Shown: positions 53,930 through 64,000 of the stretch, piece after piece
Layout: each line of letters begins with the position of its first letter
Numbering within the stretch: the first letter of the stretch is position 1
Source of the DNA: Mesostigma viride
Taxonomy: Eukaryota; Streptophyta; Mesostigmatophyceae; Mesostigmatales; Mesostigmataceae
Assembly: GCA_009746045.1 (NCBI GenBank)
Contig: RPFO01000401.1
Span: forward strand, 20,001 to 84,000
Direction: 5' to 3'
DNA: 64,000 bases
Notes under the pieces: generated by a model
What the model was told of the DNA's origin: nothing
Databases searched by the model: none
The model's input: the letters and a program-made list of their open reading frames with translations, nothing else
Made by a program: the position numbers and the translations under genes

Positions 53930-55602
53930 AATAGATAGACCGTGGCCATGTACATGTACGCCTCCTACAGGCACTATACCAGCTGAGCCACGAGCATTAT
54001 TTAACCATGTACATGTGTGCCTATGATGTGCCACACTCCAGATGATGCCTAGTTTTGTTTAGTTATGCTGTGCCCATGCAGAGAGCTGCTCTCTACTGAG
54101 AGGCCACGCTCTAGTTTTGTATAGCCATGATGATCTTCCCCCACATGGCATGCTCCCCCTTAGCTGGGCATAGCGTGATAGACCATGAGGGTGCAGGTGC
54201 CCTGGTGCACCTAGAGCAAGGGTAGCTTACATCCCCACCCTTGCATGAAGTAGCCTAGTTAATGTATTAAAAGCCATATGCCCCTTCTCAGGGATATATG
54301 TGCTACATTTACTCCCAACGGAGTGATGTTCCTAATTTAAATTAATGATCCCCGCCCCCACTGATTCATACCCACTAAACATACCAAGTGTGCCCAGGAG
54401 TCATGCATGAGAAAACTGCCCAATCATCATAGTTCTGTCCCGACGTGCAAAATAGGCCCAATAAATATGCAGTCAGCACCTGACCCGGTTGTGACGGTTG
54501 GCACTGGCTTTACAAGTATAGGCTGTCAGTGTCGGTCACGTGAGCATAAGCTAGGACCCTCAGTGAGATGGAAATGGAATCATGGGATCGGTCTAGCTGT
54601 TTAATGCGTCGTCGTAAATGTAAATTGATTGGAGCACCTTTTCCAAGTTTTCCTTCCCTACGGATGTTGTCTGATAGCTTCTAGTTGCTGCTTCATTGGC
54701 TGCATTGGATTCAGCTCGGCCCGCTCGCTGTTGACATCCTCCCGAGGCTGACCGACGTTGACAGTACGCCCGGCCGGTCGAACGGCCGGTCGGGGCGGTC
54801 GGACGCGGGTTATACAGCCGGCCCCCGGCCCAGGGAACGCCGGAACGGACGGGGCCCGGCGTCCGGCCTCGCGGCCTCGGATGAACGCGTTAACCGTCTG
54901 GTGTTATGCTGACGGGCTTCACGATTCTAAATCTTCTTACCGCACGCAAGTAGCAACGTGAACGTTCACCTAGAAAAACGAGACGTGAAGAATTAGTTAT
55001 GGCCGTTTGACAGGCAAGCCAGGGGTGCATTACCACTCCGGTCTTTTGGGAGCCATTGACAGCTTTATGTCGATAATTCATCGAGCGGAATTATATTGGA
55101 AATACTATCGAGTTTGACAAAACTCTAATCTACATTTTTTTAATGCATCGCATGGGCTTGGCGTTGCGTTGCGGCCATGGTGCGCTCCCCGTTAATAATA
55201 GAAAATATTTGTGTAAAGCTGTACGTCATTAGGCGCGTGGATTAGTTCACCCTGCCGATAACCGGCATCGCACAAAGTATTTACGCAGAATTGCGCCATA
55301 TTTTGATTAAATGAGGTTGCCAACTGGCCTCCAAGTCAAATATTATGAGGTGTGCCTCTGGCGTGCTACAACAAGGACAAGTTGATCTGCGTGTATTGGA
55401 TTTCAGTCCCACCGTGACTGGGAACATCGAGTAATTTAGGGGGGCTCTGCTCTAGTTTGTGTCGAAGGAAACGGCAGCCAAGGTTCACGGGCGATTCATA
55501 CGATCGTTAAATGAACTGCGATTGCTGACATTGCTACGGTCAAAGTTTGCAGCTCGGCCGTACATGTAATTTGGTGTATTAGCGATTAAGCATATCATTC
55601 TC
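53930..55602. other. SPEF1-like 5' flank, unassigned
   Basis: Contains a diverged copy of the 43.6-kb retro-repeat (54535-54590) and a GC-rich patch with CCGGCCGGTCGAACGGCCGG (54770-54789). The promoter of the next gene should lie in the last few hundred bases; no motif is clear. Confidence 0.45.
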
Positions 55603-55644
55603 ATGGACGTAAAGGAGGAAGAACTTCAAGCACTTTATCAATGG
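55603..55644 (+). CDS. SPEF1: SPEF1-like exon 1 (14 codons)
   Basis: ATG GAC GTA AAG start; donor CAATGG|GTAAGC, phase 0. Residues ELQALYQW match the family start. Too short for ORF scanning. Confidence 0.88.
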
Positions 55645-58600
55645 GTAAGCCGAATGCTAGTAGTGCGTTCTTTATCTGTGCGTCGCATATAGCAATGTCT
55701 CCATTGTGGCTAACGGGTCTTGTCCGTCTGCCAAGCGTCTGCCGCCAACCAGAATTTACGATCTTTGCCTGAAACTGCTCCCGTCTCGTCCGAGTCTCTC
55801 CTTAGATCGTTAGGAAGAGCTTGCTTTTTGCCATTCCCACGTTAATCATGATACCTTAAAATTATATATCCGGTCTGTTATTTGTTAGGCAAAGCAATAA
55901 AGCAGCGATGCAAGCCGGTGTTCTTGTAACAACTTTTAGTTTCAACCGGAATGCGCAGTGTTTCCTCTAAATCCTTTTCTCCTTCTATTCTCTTTGTGAG
56001 CGGCAGAACTTTGGCTAGAACTATGTTTCCATGTTGCCTCCCCGTTGCTGTAATGAGAAACCGTGGTAGATACAAATGAGCTGCTCCCACCTTGCTGCCC
56101 TCTTAAACAGATAATAAATCCAGTAGAGCGGTTGTCATGCTGTTATCTATGCACTTTTTGTTCTCCTTCTACTTGTACTGTCATTCTGCACTACATGAGT
56201 GCTACTATCCTTAGGTCCCTGATAGAGTCTCTGCCCCACGCAGTGCTACTATCCCCAGGTCCCTGATATAGCCCCTGCTTGTGGCTGGAAAGGTGTTTCT
56301 GTTATTGGAATGAGAAGTGTATTCTGTAAAATTCCTGGGGTATGATTGTTATGCGCACTATGGAGAGATAGTGCCATTACCACCCAAACCATCTTAGCCA
56401 CAACACTCATGTCATGCTGACCCTACCAATTTGCTGCCTTTCTGCTTTTTCATAACGCTGTGGCTTGTCCTCCCTGTCTGTATGTATCTCATTGGTGTAT
56501 GCATTCACAGTATTACCCTAGCAAACTGGCTGTAGGCAACGACAGACATAAACACCACAAACTTAGAAACCTTTCAACACCTTGAGTGGCTCAATGCAAT
56601 GGAGCGCTGATTCTCATTTTGATTGCTGCGGCTTTCCTTTTGCTCTCACTATACATCGTCCTGGTCACGTTTGTTTCCATCCGGTGTCCATGTGGACAAC
56701 CTGGCACCATATAGTAATGATATTCACCTTTTACATCATATGTATTCTACATATTTTTTAGTCACCATTTCTACTCGACTTAATAATATGCTCACCCTGC
56801 CTTGCTTCGGCGTGTCTTGTTCTATTTACAATCCTGGCTGGCTCTCTTGTCCAGGTGGACGAGATCCCCCTGTCGCGCCCCAAGCGACACATCGCCCGAG
56901 ACTTTAGTGATGGAGGTGAGAGACGTATCCTTTGTGTCTGTTTGTGTGTGGTTGGGTCTACGTTTCAATCTCTGTCGTTCTAGGCTATGTGGAATATGTG
57001 CCTGCCGTGAAGGGGAGCATACCCATGCATGCGACAATGCCTGCGCTAAGGACGGATAAGGGTGAAATTCCACAAGTGGGGAAAGCAAGTAGGGAGAGGA
57101 GCAGCTGAAGGGCGGAGAATGATGGAGAAGGGGAGAAGAACACAGATAGAAGATAGGGGGTGGGTGAGTGGGTGGGTGATGCGAGCATGGAGGGGAGCAA
57201 GGAAGACAGGGGGAGTAAAAGGAGACCGCGCGGGGGGGGGGAGGGAGACGTGGGGGGCACAGGGGGTGGAGTCAGCTAGGAGCAAAGATAGAAGACAAGA
57301 GGGTGAGAAGGCAGTGAAGAGTTGAGACGAGGAAGAGAGAAAGCAAGTTGATAGGAATGGGGGAGAGTAGAGGGGGTCGGTGTGAGGGAATGAGAAAGGG
57401 GAAAACTTCAGACTGTCAGTAGAGAGAACAGAGAAACTAGATGGATTGAGTTGAAAATGAATTAGGCAAGGATGAAGACGTTCCTGGCATTCGCTATATT
57501 TGAATTTCTTTGTCGTCACCATGCTCCGGGCTAGCAGAAATCAAGCCTTTTAGGCTACATCACCTCAACAGACATTTTACCTTCATGCACGTGCTGTTCA
57601 CTCAACCATGCATGACGCCACCAGTACAATGTATTTCCCATTCAGCGCGCCACCCTCGTCTCTATGCCAATTATGAAGTTTTCCATGGGGTAACTAATTT
57701 CACGGGGGAAGTCTTATGTCTTGGGGTATTGCTTGAAATTGTAATGCTGGTACGGCACCCTCGAGATACTAACACTGGGCCCTTGCTCGACCGGCCCTCT
57801 CCGCGCCACCTGGCGCGTCCCTGCCAGTCCTCATCGCGGAGATTGTGGCCCACTACTACCCCAAGCTGGTGGACCTGCACAACTACAGCCCTGCCAACAG
57901 CTTCCAGCAGAAGCTGTACAACTGGAACACGCTCAACGGTGGGTGGGGTAGGGCGTGGGGTAGGGGTTGGGAAGGGGGGGGTAGGAGCTGGGTGTTGGCG
58001 GTAATTCTACTTTGCTCTGTCGTATGGCACCCTACCAGTGAGCAGTGTGTGTGCTGAAATCCTCATATGCTCCCCCATCATTCTTCCGCATAGTTGAATT
58101 ATATTTCTATTCTAAGGCCTCTAAGGCGTCCAATTTGCGCCCATCGTGTGCGCTGAATAAGCACAACTGACCCCCCGTCAACTTGCAAAATTATGTCCAT
58201 GCACAATATCTGTGTGCAGCTCTCTGTCCCTGACCAGCTAAACTGATCCCGAATAATGTTTTGATTCCCTACGTACTCCATGATGAAATGCCTTATGCTT
58301 GACCAGTGCGCGTGCTGAAGAAGCTCAAGTGACACCCGCATGCCTTCTTTATTCCCTATCCATTGCACTCTGTGATAAAATGCTGTATGATATCATGCTT
58401 CATGCTTGACCAGTGCGCGTGCTGAAGAAGCTCAACTGACACCCGCATGCCTTCTTTATTCCCTATCCATTGCACTCTGTGTTAAAATGCTATATGATAT
58501 CATGCTACATGCTTGACCAGTGCGCGTGCTGAAGAAGCTCAACTGACACCCGCATGCCTTCTTTATTCCCTATCCATTGCACTCTGTGATAAAATGCTGT

Positions 58601-61600
58601 ATGATATCATGCTACATGCTTGACCAGTGCGCGTGCTGAAGAAGCTCAACTGACACCCGCATGCCTTCTTTATTCCCTATCCATGGCACTCTGTGATAAA
58701 ATGCTGTATGATATCATGCTTCATGCTTGACCAGTGCGCGTGCTGAAGAAGCTCAACTGACACCCGCATGCCTTCTTTATTCCCTATCCATTGCACTCTG
58801 TGATAAAATGCTGTATGATATCATGCTACATGCTTGACCAGTGCGCGTGCTGAAGAAGCTCAACTGACACCCGCATGCCTTCTTTATTCCCTATCCATTG
58901 CACTCTGTGATAAAATGCTGTATGATATCATGCTACATGCTTGACCAGTGCGCGTGCTGAAGAAGCTCAACTGACACCCGCATGCCTTCTTTATTCCCTA
59001 TCCATGGCACTCTGTGATAAAATGCTGTATGATATCATGCTTCATGCTTGACCAGTGCGCGTGCTGAAGAAGCTCAACTGACACCCGCATGCCTTCTTTA
59101 TTCCCTATCCATTGCACTCTGTGATAAAATGCTGTATGATATCATGCTACATGCTTGACCAGTGCGCGTGCTGAAGAAGCTCAACTGACACCCGCATGCC
59201 TTCTTTATTCCCTATCCATTGCACTCTGTGATAAAATGCTGTATGATATCATGCTACATGCTTGACCAGTGCGCGTGCTGAAGAAGCTCAACTGACACCC
59301 GCATGCCTTCTTTATTCCCTATCCATTGCACTCTGTGATAAAATGCTATATGATATCATGCTACATGCTTGACCAGTGCGCGTGCTGAAGAAGCTCAACT
59401 GACACCCGCATGCCTTCTTTATTCCCTATCCATGGCACTCTGTGATAAAATGCTGTATGATATCATGCTACATGCTTGACCAGTGCGCGTGCTGAAGAAG
59501 CTCAAGTGACACCCGCATGCCTTCTTTATTCCCTATCCATTGCACTCTGTGTTAAAATGCTATATGATATCATGCTACATGCTTGACCAGTGCGCGTGCT
59601 GAAGAAGCTCAACTGACACCCGCATGCCTTCTTTATTCCCTATCCATTGCACTCTGTGTTAAAATGCTATATGATATCATGCTACATGCTTGACCAGTGC
59701 GCGTGCTGAAGAAGCTCAACTGACACCCGCATGCCTTCTTTATTCCCTATCCATTGCACTCTGTGATAAAATGCTGTATGATATCATGCTACATGCTTGA
59801 CCAGTGCGCGTGCTGAAGAAGCTCAACTGACACCCGCATGCCTTCTTTATTCCCTATCCATTGCACTCTGTGATAAAATGCTGTATGATATCATGCTACA
59901 TGCTTGACCAGTGCGCGTGCTGAAGAAGCTCAACTGACACCCGCATGCCTTCTTTATTCCCTATCCATGGCACTCTGTGATAAAATGCTGTATGATATCA
60001 TGCTACATGCTTGACCAGTGCGCGTGCTGAAGAAGCTCAAGTGACACCCGCATGCCTTCTTTATTCCCTATCCATTGCACTCTGTGTTAAAATGCTATAT
60101 GATATCATGCTACATGCTTGACCAGTGCGCGTGCTGAAGAAGCTCAACTGACACCCGCATGCCTTCTTTATTCCCTATCCATTGCACTCTGTGTTAAAAT
60201 GCTATATGATATCATGCTACATGCTTGACCAGTGCGCGTGCTGAAGAAGCTCAACTGACACCCGCATGCCTTCTTTATTCCCTATCCATTGCACTCTGTG
60301 ATAAAATGCTGTATGATATCATGCTACATGCTTGACCAGTGCGCGTGCTGAAGAAGCTCAACTGACACCCGCATGCCTTCTTTATTCCCTATCCATTGCA
60401 CTCTGTGATAAAATGCTGTATGATATCATGCTACATGCTTGACCAGTGCGCGTGCTGAAGAAGCTCAAGTGACACCCGCATGCCTTCTTTATTCCCTATC
60501 CATTGCACTCTGTGTTAAAATGCTATATGATATCATGCTACATGCTTGACCAGTGCGCGTGCTGAAGAAGCTCAACTGACACCCGCATGCCTTCTTTATT
60601 CCCTATCCATTGCACTCTGTGATAAAATGCTATATGATATCATGCTACATGCTTGACCAGTGCGCGTGCTGAAGAAGCTCAACTGACACCCGCATGCCTT
60701 CTTTATTCCCTATCCATTGCACTCTGTGATAAAATGCTGTATGATATCATGCTACATGCTTGACCAGTGCGCGTGCTGAAGAAGCTCAACTGACACCCGC
60801 ATGCCTTCTTTATTCCCTATCCATGGCACTCTGTGATAAAATGCTGTATGATATCATGCTACATGCTTGACCAGTGCGCGTGCTGAAGAAGCTCAACTGA
60901 CACCCGCATGCCTTCTTTATTCCCTATCCATTGCACTCTGTGATAAAATGCTGTATGATATCATGCTACATGCTTGACCAGTGCGCGTGCTGAAGAAGCT
61001 CAACTGACACCCGCATGCCTTCTTTATTCCCTATCCATGGCACTCTGTGATAAAATGCTGTATGATATCATGCTACATGCTTGACCAGTGCGCGTGCTGA
61101 AGAAGCTCAAGTGACACCCGCATGCCTTCTTTATTCCCTATCCATGGCACTCTGTGATAAAATGCTATATGATATCATGCTACATGCTTGACCAGTGCGC
61201 GTGCTGAAGAAGCTCAAGTGACACCCGCATGCCTTCTTTATTCCCTATCCATGGCACTCTGTGATAAAATGCTATATGATATCATGCTACATGCTTGACC
61301 AGTGCGCGTGCTGAAGAAGCTCAACTTCAGCATCCCAAAACGCGACGTGGAGGACGTGTGCAACTGCGTGCCCATGGCGGTGGAGCGTGTGCTCAAATAC
61401 GTGCAGGTCAAGGTGAGAAGAGTGTGGCTATGCCACAGTATCTAGTTGTCCACACACGGGCATGTCAAGGTAAGGAGAGAGCCTTCATTCTGCTGTCGAT
61501 GCACCACTTCTTGCATGCTCCAACACGTGCAGGTCAGGGTGGATGAAAAATGGCTGCCCTAGCAACGTGCTCAAACACGCTAGTCAAGCACATGCAGGTC

Positions 61601-63934
61601 AGGGTAAAGGGAGGCTTGATGGGGTGATCTAGCGAGCAAGTTTTTTAAGTATAGGGCGGTGTTTGCATCTGCTAGCGCGCGATGAGTTGGCAATGGTAAT
61701 TGAACACCTTTCTTGACAAATAAAAAGCACTTTTTGTAAACTAAACTCTAAACTGTACTCTACCTCTGCATACTTTCTGTGAACGATTATGAAATGTTCT
61801 TTCTTGTGTACCATGCAAAGTGTTTATGAAATGTTCTTTCTTGTGCACCACGCAAAGTGTTTATGAAATGTTCTTTCTTGTGCACCACGCAAAGTGTTTA
61901 GTGTGTACCACTCTTGAGCCGTCCACGGTCTCATGGGCCCTCGAACGATCTGAATAAACTGCCTCTCCAAACACCGTCAGCTGCCCTTTGAACCTTACCA
62001 GCTTGCCCTTGCCAGCTGCCCTTTAAGTCTTACCAGGGTGCCCTCCAACCTTGCCAGCTGCCTTTAAACCTCACCAGCTCGCCTTGCCAGCGCCCCATTA
62101 AGCCTCACCAGCTTGGCCTCCAACTTTGCCAGCTGCCCCTCTAACTTTACCAGCTGCCTTTCAGACTTACATCTGCGACCTGCTCCTGAGAACATATGTG
62201 TGCCAACTGCCTTTGAAGCCTCATTTCTGTCATTTCATTAAGTTGTTCTGTCTGCCAACTGGCTTTGAAGCCTCATTTCATTAAGTTGTTCTGTCTGCCA
62301 ACTGGCTTTGAAGCCTCATTTCATTAAGTTGTTCTGTCTGCCAACTGGCTTTGAAGCCTCATTTCATTAAGTTGTTCTGTCTGCCAACTGGCTTTGAAGC
62401 CTCATTTCATTAAGATGTTCTGTCTGCCAACTGGCTTTGAAGCCTCATTTCATTAAGTTGTTCTGTCTGCCAACTGGCTTTGAAGCCTTATTCCTGTCAT
62501 TTCATAAAGTTGTTCTGTCTGCCGACTGGCTTTGAAGCCTCATTTCATTAAGTTGTTCTGTCTGCCAACTGGCTTTGAAGCCACATTTCATTAAGTTGTT
62601 CTGTCTGCCAACTGGCTTTGAAGCCTCATTTCTGTCATTTCATTAAGTTGTTCTGCCTGCCAACTACCTTTGAAGCCTTATTTCTATCATTTCATTAAGT
62701 TGTTCTGTCTGCCAACTGGCTTTGAAGCCTCATTTCATTAAGTTGTTCTGTCTGCCAACTGGCTTTGAAGCCTTATTCCTGTCATTTCATAAAGTTATTC
62801 TGTCTGCCAACTGGCTTTGAAGCCTCATTTCATTAAGTTGTTCTGTCTACCAACTGGCTTTGAAGCCCTATTCCTGTCATTTCATAAAGTTGTTCTGAGT
62901 GTCAACTACCTTTGAAGCCTTATTTCTGTCATTTCATAAAGTTATTCTGTCTGCCAACTGCCTTTCCATGGTTCCCACCACCACCCAGATCGCCCGCAAC
63001 CGCACGGGGGCGCCGCGGTCCTTGTCCAGCCGGGGGGGTGCGGACACGGGTGCGCTACGAGTGACATGCCGGGTTGTTTCTACAAATAGGGGGGTATAGA
63101 CACTAGCATGTGGCATGCCGGGGTGTTCTCTTACTAGCGTACGGTGTGCATGCTGCGGCATACTAGTAGCAGTCGAGGGGTAGTGCCGACATAGGTACCT
63201 AGCCTGCCTGGGTGCTTGATTGATCAGGAGCGGTTCTGAGACTCTCTTATGGCGAGAAGACTCTCTTTCTTGGCAGGGCGGCGGTAAGTGGTGGGCGGCT
63301 CTTCTACCACCCCCTGGCGGCCTGGCTTTTGGCATCCACCTCTGTCATGCATATATGGAGAGTAGGAGATGAGCTTGTACCAACAGATAGCAGTCCCTGA
63401 CTAAGTGCAGACAGCCACACACTTTTGTTGGCCAACCGCCCATATCTGAGTGTTGATTCGATTTTTACAAATGGTGCTCTAAACAGGGTTATGTCTTTTT
63501 CTCAATCATCCCCCATACACCTCTTTTTTTCTTCCTCTGTTTCTTTCTCCAACAACCATTTGCATGGTATCTTTTTTACCTGAACTCTCGCCCCCCCCCC
63601 CCCCCCCTTTCCGTCTCCCGCCCTTTCCTCACCCACTGTCCTCAGGCGCACCCAGCCCACAACCAGCCCACCTTCCCCTGGCGGCCCACCCGGCCCCCCA
63701 CCCTCAATCCGCTGGCAGCCACCAGCACGCCCGCCCGCTCATGCCCAGCTTCACCCCAGCCCCGACCTACCCCCTGCAGTCACAGCAGGAGATGACGCCA
63801 TACCCCCACACGGCGGCGGTGATGCAGCAGCCACCACAGCAGCAGCACAGGGTGATGGCGCCCAATGGGGGCATGGGCCAGCCGGGAGGGATGGGGGGTG
63901 GGCAGCGGCTGCCGTCCGCGACACCATCTGTCAG
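55603..63934 (+). CDS. SPEF1: SPEF1/CLAMP-like calponin-homology protein of cilia, six exons, continues beyond window
   Basis: Exons 55603-55644, 56855-56915, 57828-57938, 61303-61412, 62989-63049 and 63646-63934 join with matching phases. The first four build a DUF1042-type CH domain: MDVKEEELQALYQW, VDEIPLSRPKRHIARDFSDG, VLIAEIVAHYYPKLVDLHNY, SPANSFQQKLYNWNTLN, VRVLKKLNFSIPKRDVEDVC, CVPMAVERVLKYVQ. SPEF1 binds and bundles microtubules, in cilia at the central pair. Exons 5-6 are a Pro/Gln/Gly-rich linker (VMQQPPQQQHRVMAPNGGMG), as expected before the C-terminal coiled coil, which is outside. This supports a flagellated organism. Intron 3 holds a 29-copy array of the exon 4 acceptor. Confidence 0.92.
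56855..56915 (+). CDS. SPEF1: SPEF1-like exon 2
   Basis: Acceptor GTCCAG|GTGGAC, donor GGAG|GTGAGA, phase 1. Encodes VDEIPLSRPKRHIARDFSDG. Confidence 0.95.
57062..57480. repeat. Purine-rich stretch in SPEF1-like intron 2
   Basis: Strong G+A bias on the plus strand for about 400 bp (GGGAGAAG, GGGTGGGTGA types); no exon. Confidence 0.7.
57828..57938 (+). CDS. SPEF1: SPEF1-like exon 3
   Basis: Acceptor CTGCCAG|TCCTCA, donor AACG|GTGGGT. Encodes VLIAEIVAHYYPKLVDLHNY and PANSFQQKLYNWNTLN. Confidence 0.95.
58290..61323. repeat. 107-bp tandem array, 29 copies, each with a splice acceptor
   Basis: CTTGACCAG|TGCGCGTGCTG recurs every 107 bp from about 58298 to the real acceptor at 61302. Each unit also has the first 23 exon bases then TGACACCCGCATGCCTTCTT and intron sequence. 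Variants (CAACTGA/CAAGTGA, GTGATA/GTGTTA, CTGTAT/CTATAT, CATTGC/CATGGC) recur in groups, hinting at multi-unit duplications. Confidence 0.97.
61303..61412 (+). CDS. SPEF1: SPEF1-like exon 4
   Basis: Acceptor GACCAG|TGCGCG, donor GTCAAG|GTGAGA (an alternative GTGCAG|GTCAAG is two codons earlier). Encodes VRVLKKLNFSIPKRDVEDVC. Confidence 0.92.
61440..61612. repeat. Degenerate copies of the exon 4 donor side
   Basis: ACACGTGCAGGTCAGGGTGG (about 61524) and CACATGCAGGTCAGGGTAAA (about 61588), plus GGCATGTCAAGGTAAGG (about 61458), echo AATACGTGCAGGTCAAGGTG of the real donor. Confidence 0.75.
61975..62165. repeat. Degenerate repeat CCAGCTGCCCTTTAAGCCT
   Basis: About seven units of CTTACCAGCTGCC type in SPEF1-like intron 4. 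Confidence 0.75.
62205..62970. repeat. About 43-bp minisatellite, 16-17 copies
   Basis: Unit TTGTTCTGTCTGCCAACTGG then CTTTGAAGCCTCATTTCATTAAG with a longer variant (TTCTGTCATTTCATAAAG). Ends about 25 bp before the exon 5 acceptor. Confidence 0.95.
62989..63049 (+). CDS. SPEF1: SPEF1-like exon 5
   Basis: Acceptor CACCCAG|ATCGCC; donor ACGG|GTGCGC tentatively (GTGCGG at 63038 also keeps phase). Encodes IARNRTGAPRSLSSRGGADT. Confidence 0.65.
63646..63934 (+). CDS. SPEF1: SPEF1-like exon 6, linker
   Basis: Acceptor CCTCAG|GCGCAC, donor GTCAG|GTGGGC. Pro/Gln/Met/Gly-rich, no stop; later exons outside the window. Confidence 0.75.
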
Positions 63935-64000
63935 GTGGGCCGCTTTTTTTGTTGATGCCTGAGGCTTTCATATGTCTAAAGGCTTTGCATGTGTTCTGCC

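Noticed and set aside
58290-61323. CRISPR-like regular repeat array
   Set aside because: The whole 107-bp unit is repeated with no unique spacers, the genome is eukaryotic, and the unit contains a host exon edge.

Overview
The window looks like nuclear DNA of a green alga (Chlorophyta or a prasinophyte; species not determined). The evidence is genes split into many small GT-AG exons, long introns, heavy micro- and minisatellite load, one protein with a plausible plastid transit peptide, one mitochondrial ABC1/ADCK kinase-like protein, and a cilium/flagellum gene (SPEF1/CLAMP type). No operons, Shine-Dalgarno sites, tRNA or rRNA genes were seen. Exon models below were built by hand from homology blocks, splice sites and reading-phase agreement, not from transcripts.

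Layout. (1) About 0.7-6.0 kb, minus strand: N-terminal part of an M1 zinc aminopeptidase (four exons, phases agree, gene leaves the window on the left); its large intron holds a 38-bp minisatellite of about 46 copies. (2) 6.0-9.8 kb: no gene; a CGGTAACCG-rich palindromic tract and tRNA-headed SINE copies. (3) 9.84-11.13 kb, minus: last two recognisable exons of an unidentified gene. (4) 13.1-13.7 kb, minus: start of a probable plastid protein, divergent from (5) 14.37-36.65 kb, plus: a complete 11-exon ADCK1-type gene (637 codons plus stop) whose introns carry a 6.2-kb PIF/Harbinger transposon (with a piggyBac-like element nested in it), a truncated second Harbinger copy, a degenerate transposon-like ORF and many satellites. 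(6) 36.9-55.5 kb: repeat-rich intergenic block with a LINE reverse-transcriptase copy broken by three later retro-insertions (each with target-site duplications), two LINE ORF1-like copies, SINEs, LINE 3' ends, a hAT element with perfect 8-bp target duplication, and unidentified ORFs. (7) 55.60 kb to past the right end, plus: SPEF1-like gene (six exons seen), with a 107-bp tandem array of 29 copies in its third intron.

Most interesting pattern: in all four multi-exon host genes with well-supported exons, exon-intron boundaries are partly duplicated in the neighbouring intron. The copied segment carries the splice site plus some 20-50 bases of exon. In several cases the copies grew into minisatellites: 29 copies of a SPEF1 acceptor, and six of the 9.8-kb gene's acceptor. 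In others a single copy lies in frame with no stop, so it could extend the exon by 22, 28 or 50 codons. This looks like a recurrent process that makes decoy or alternative splice sites, not chance.
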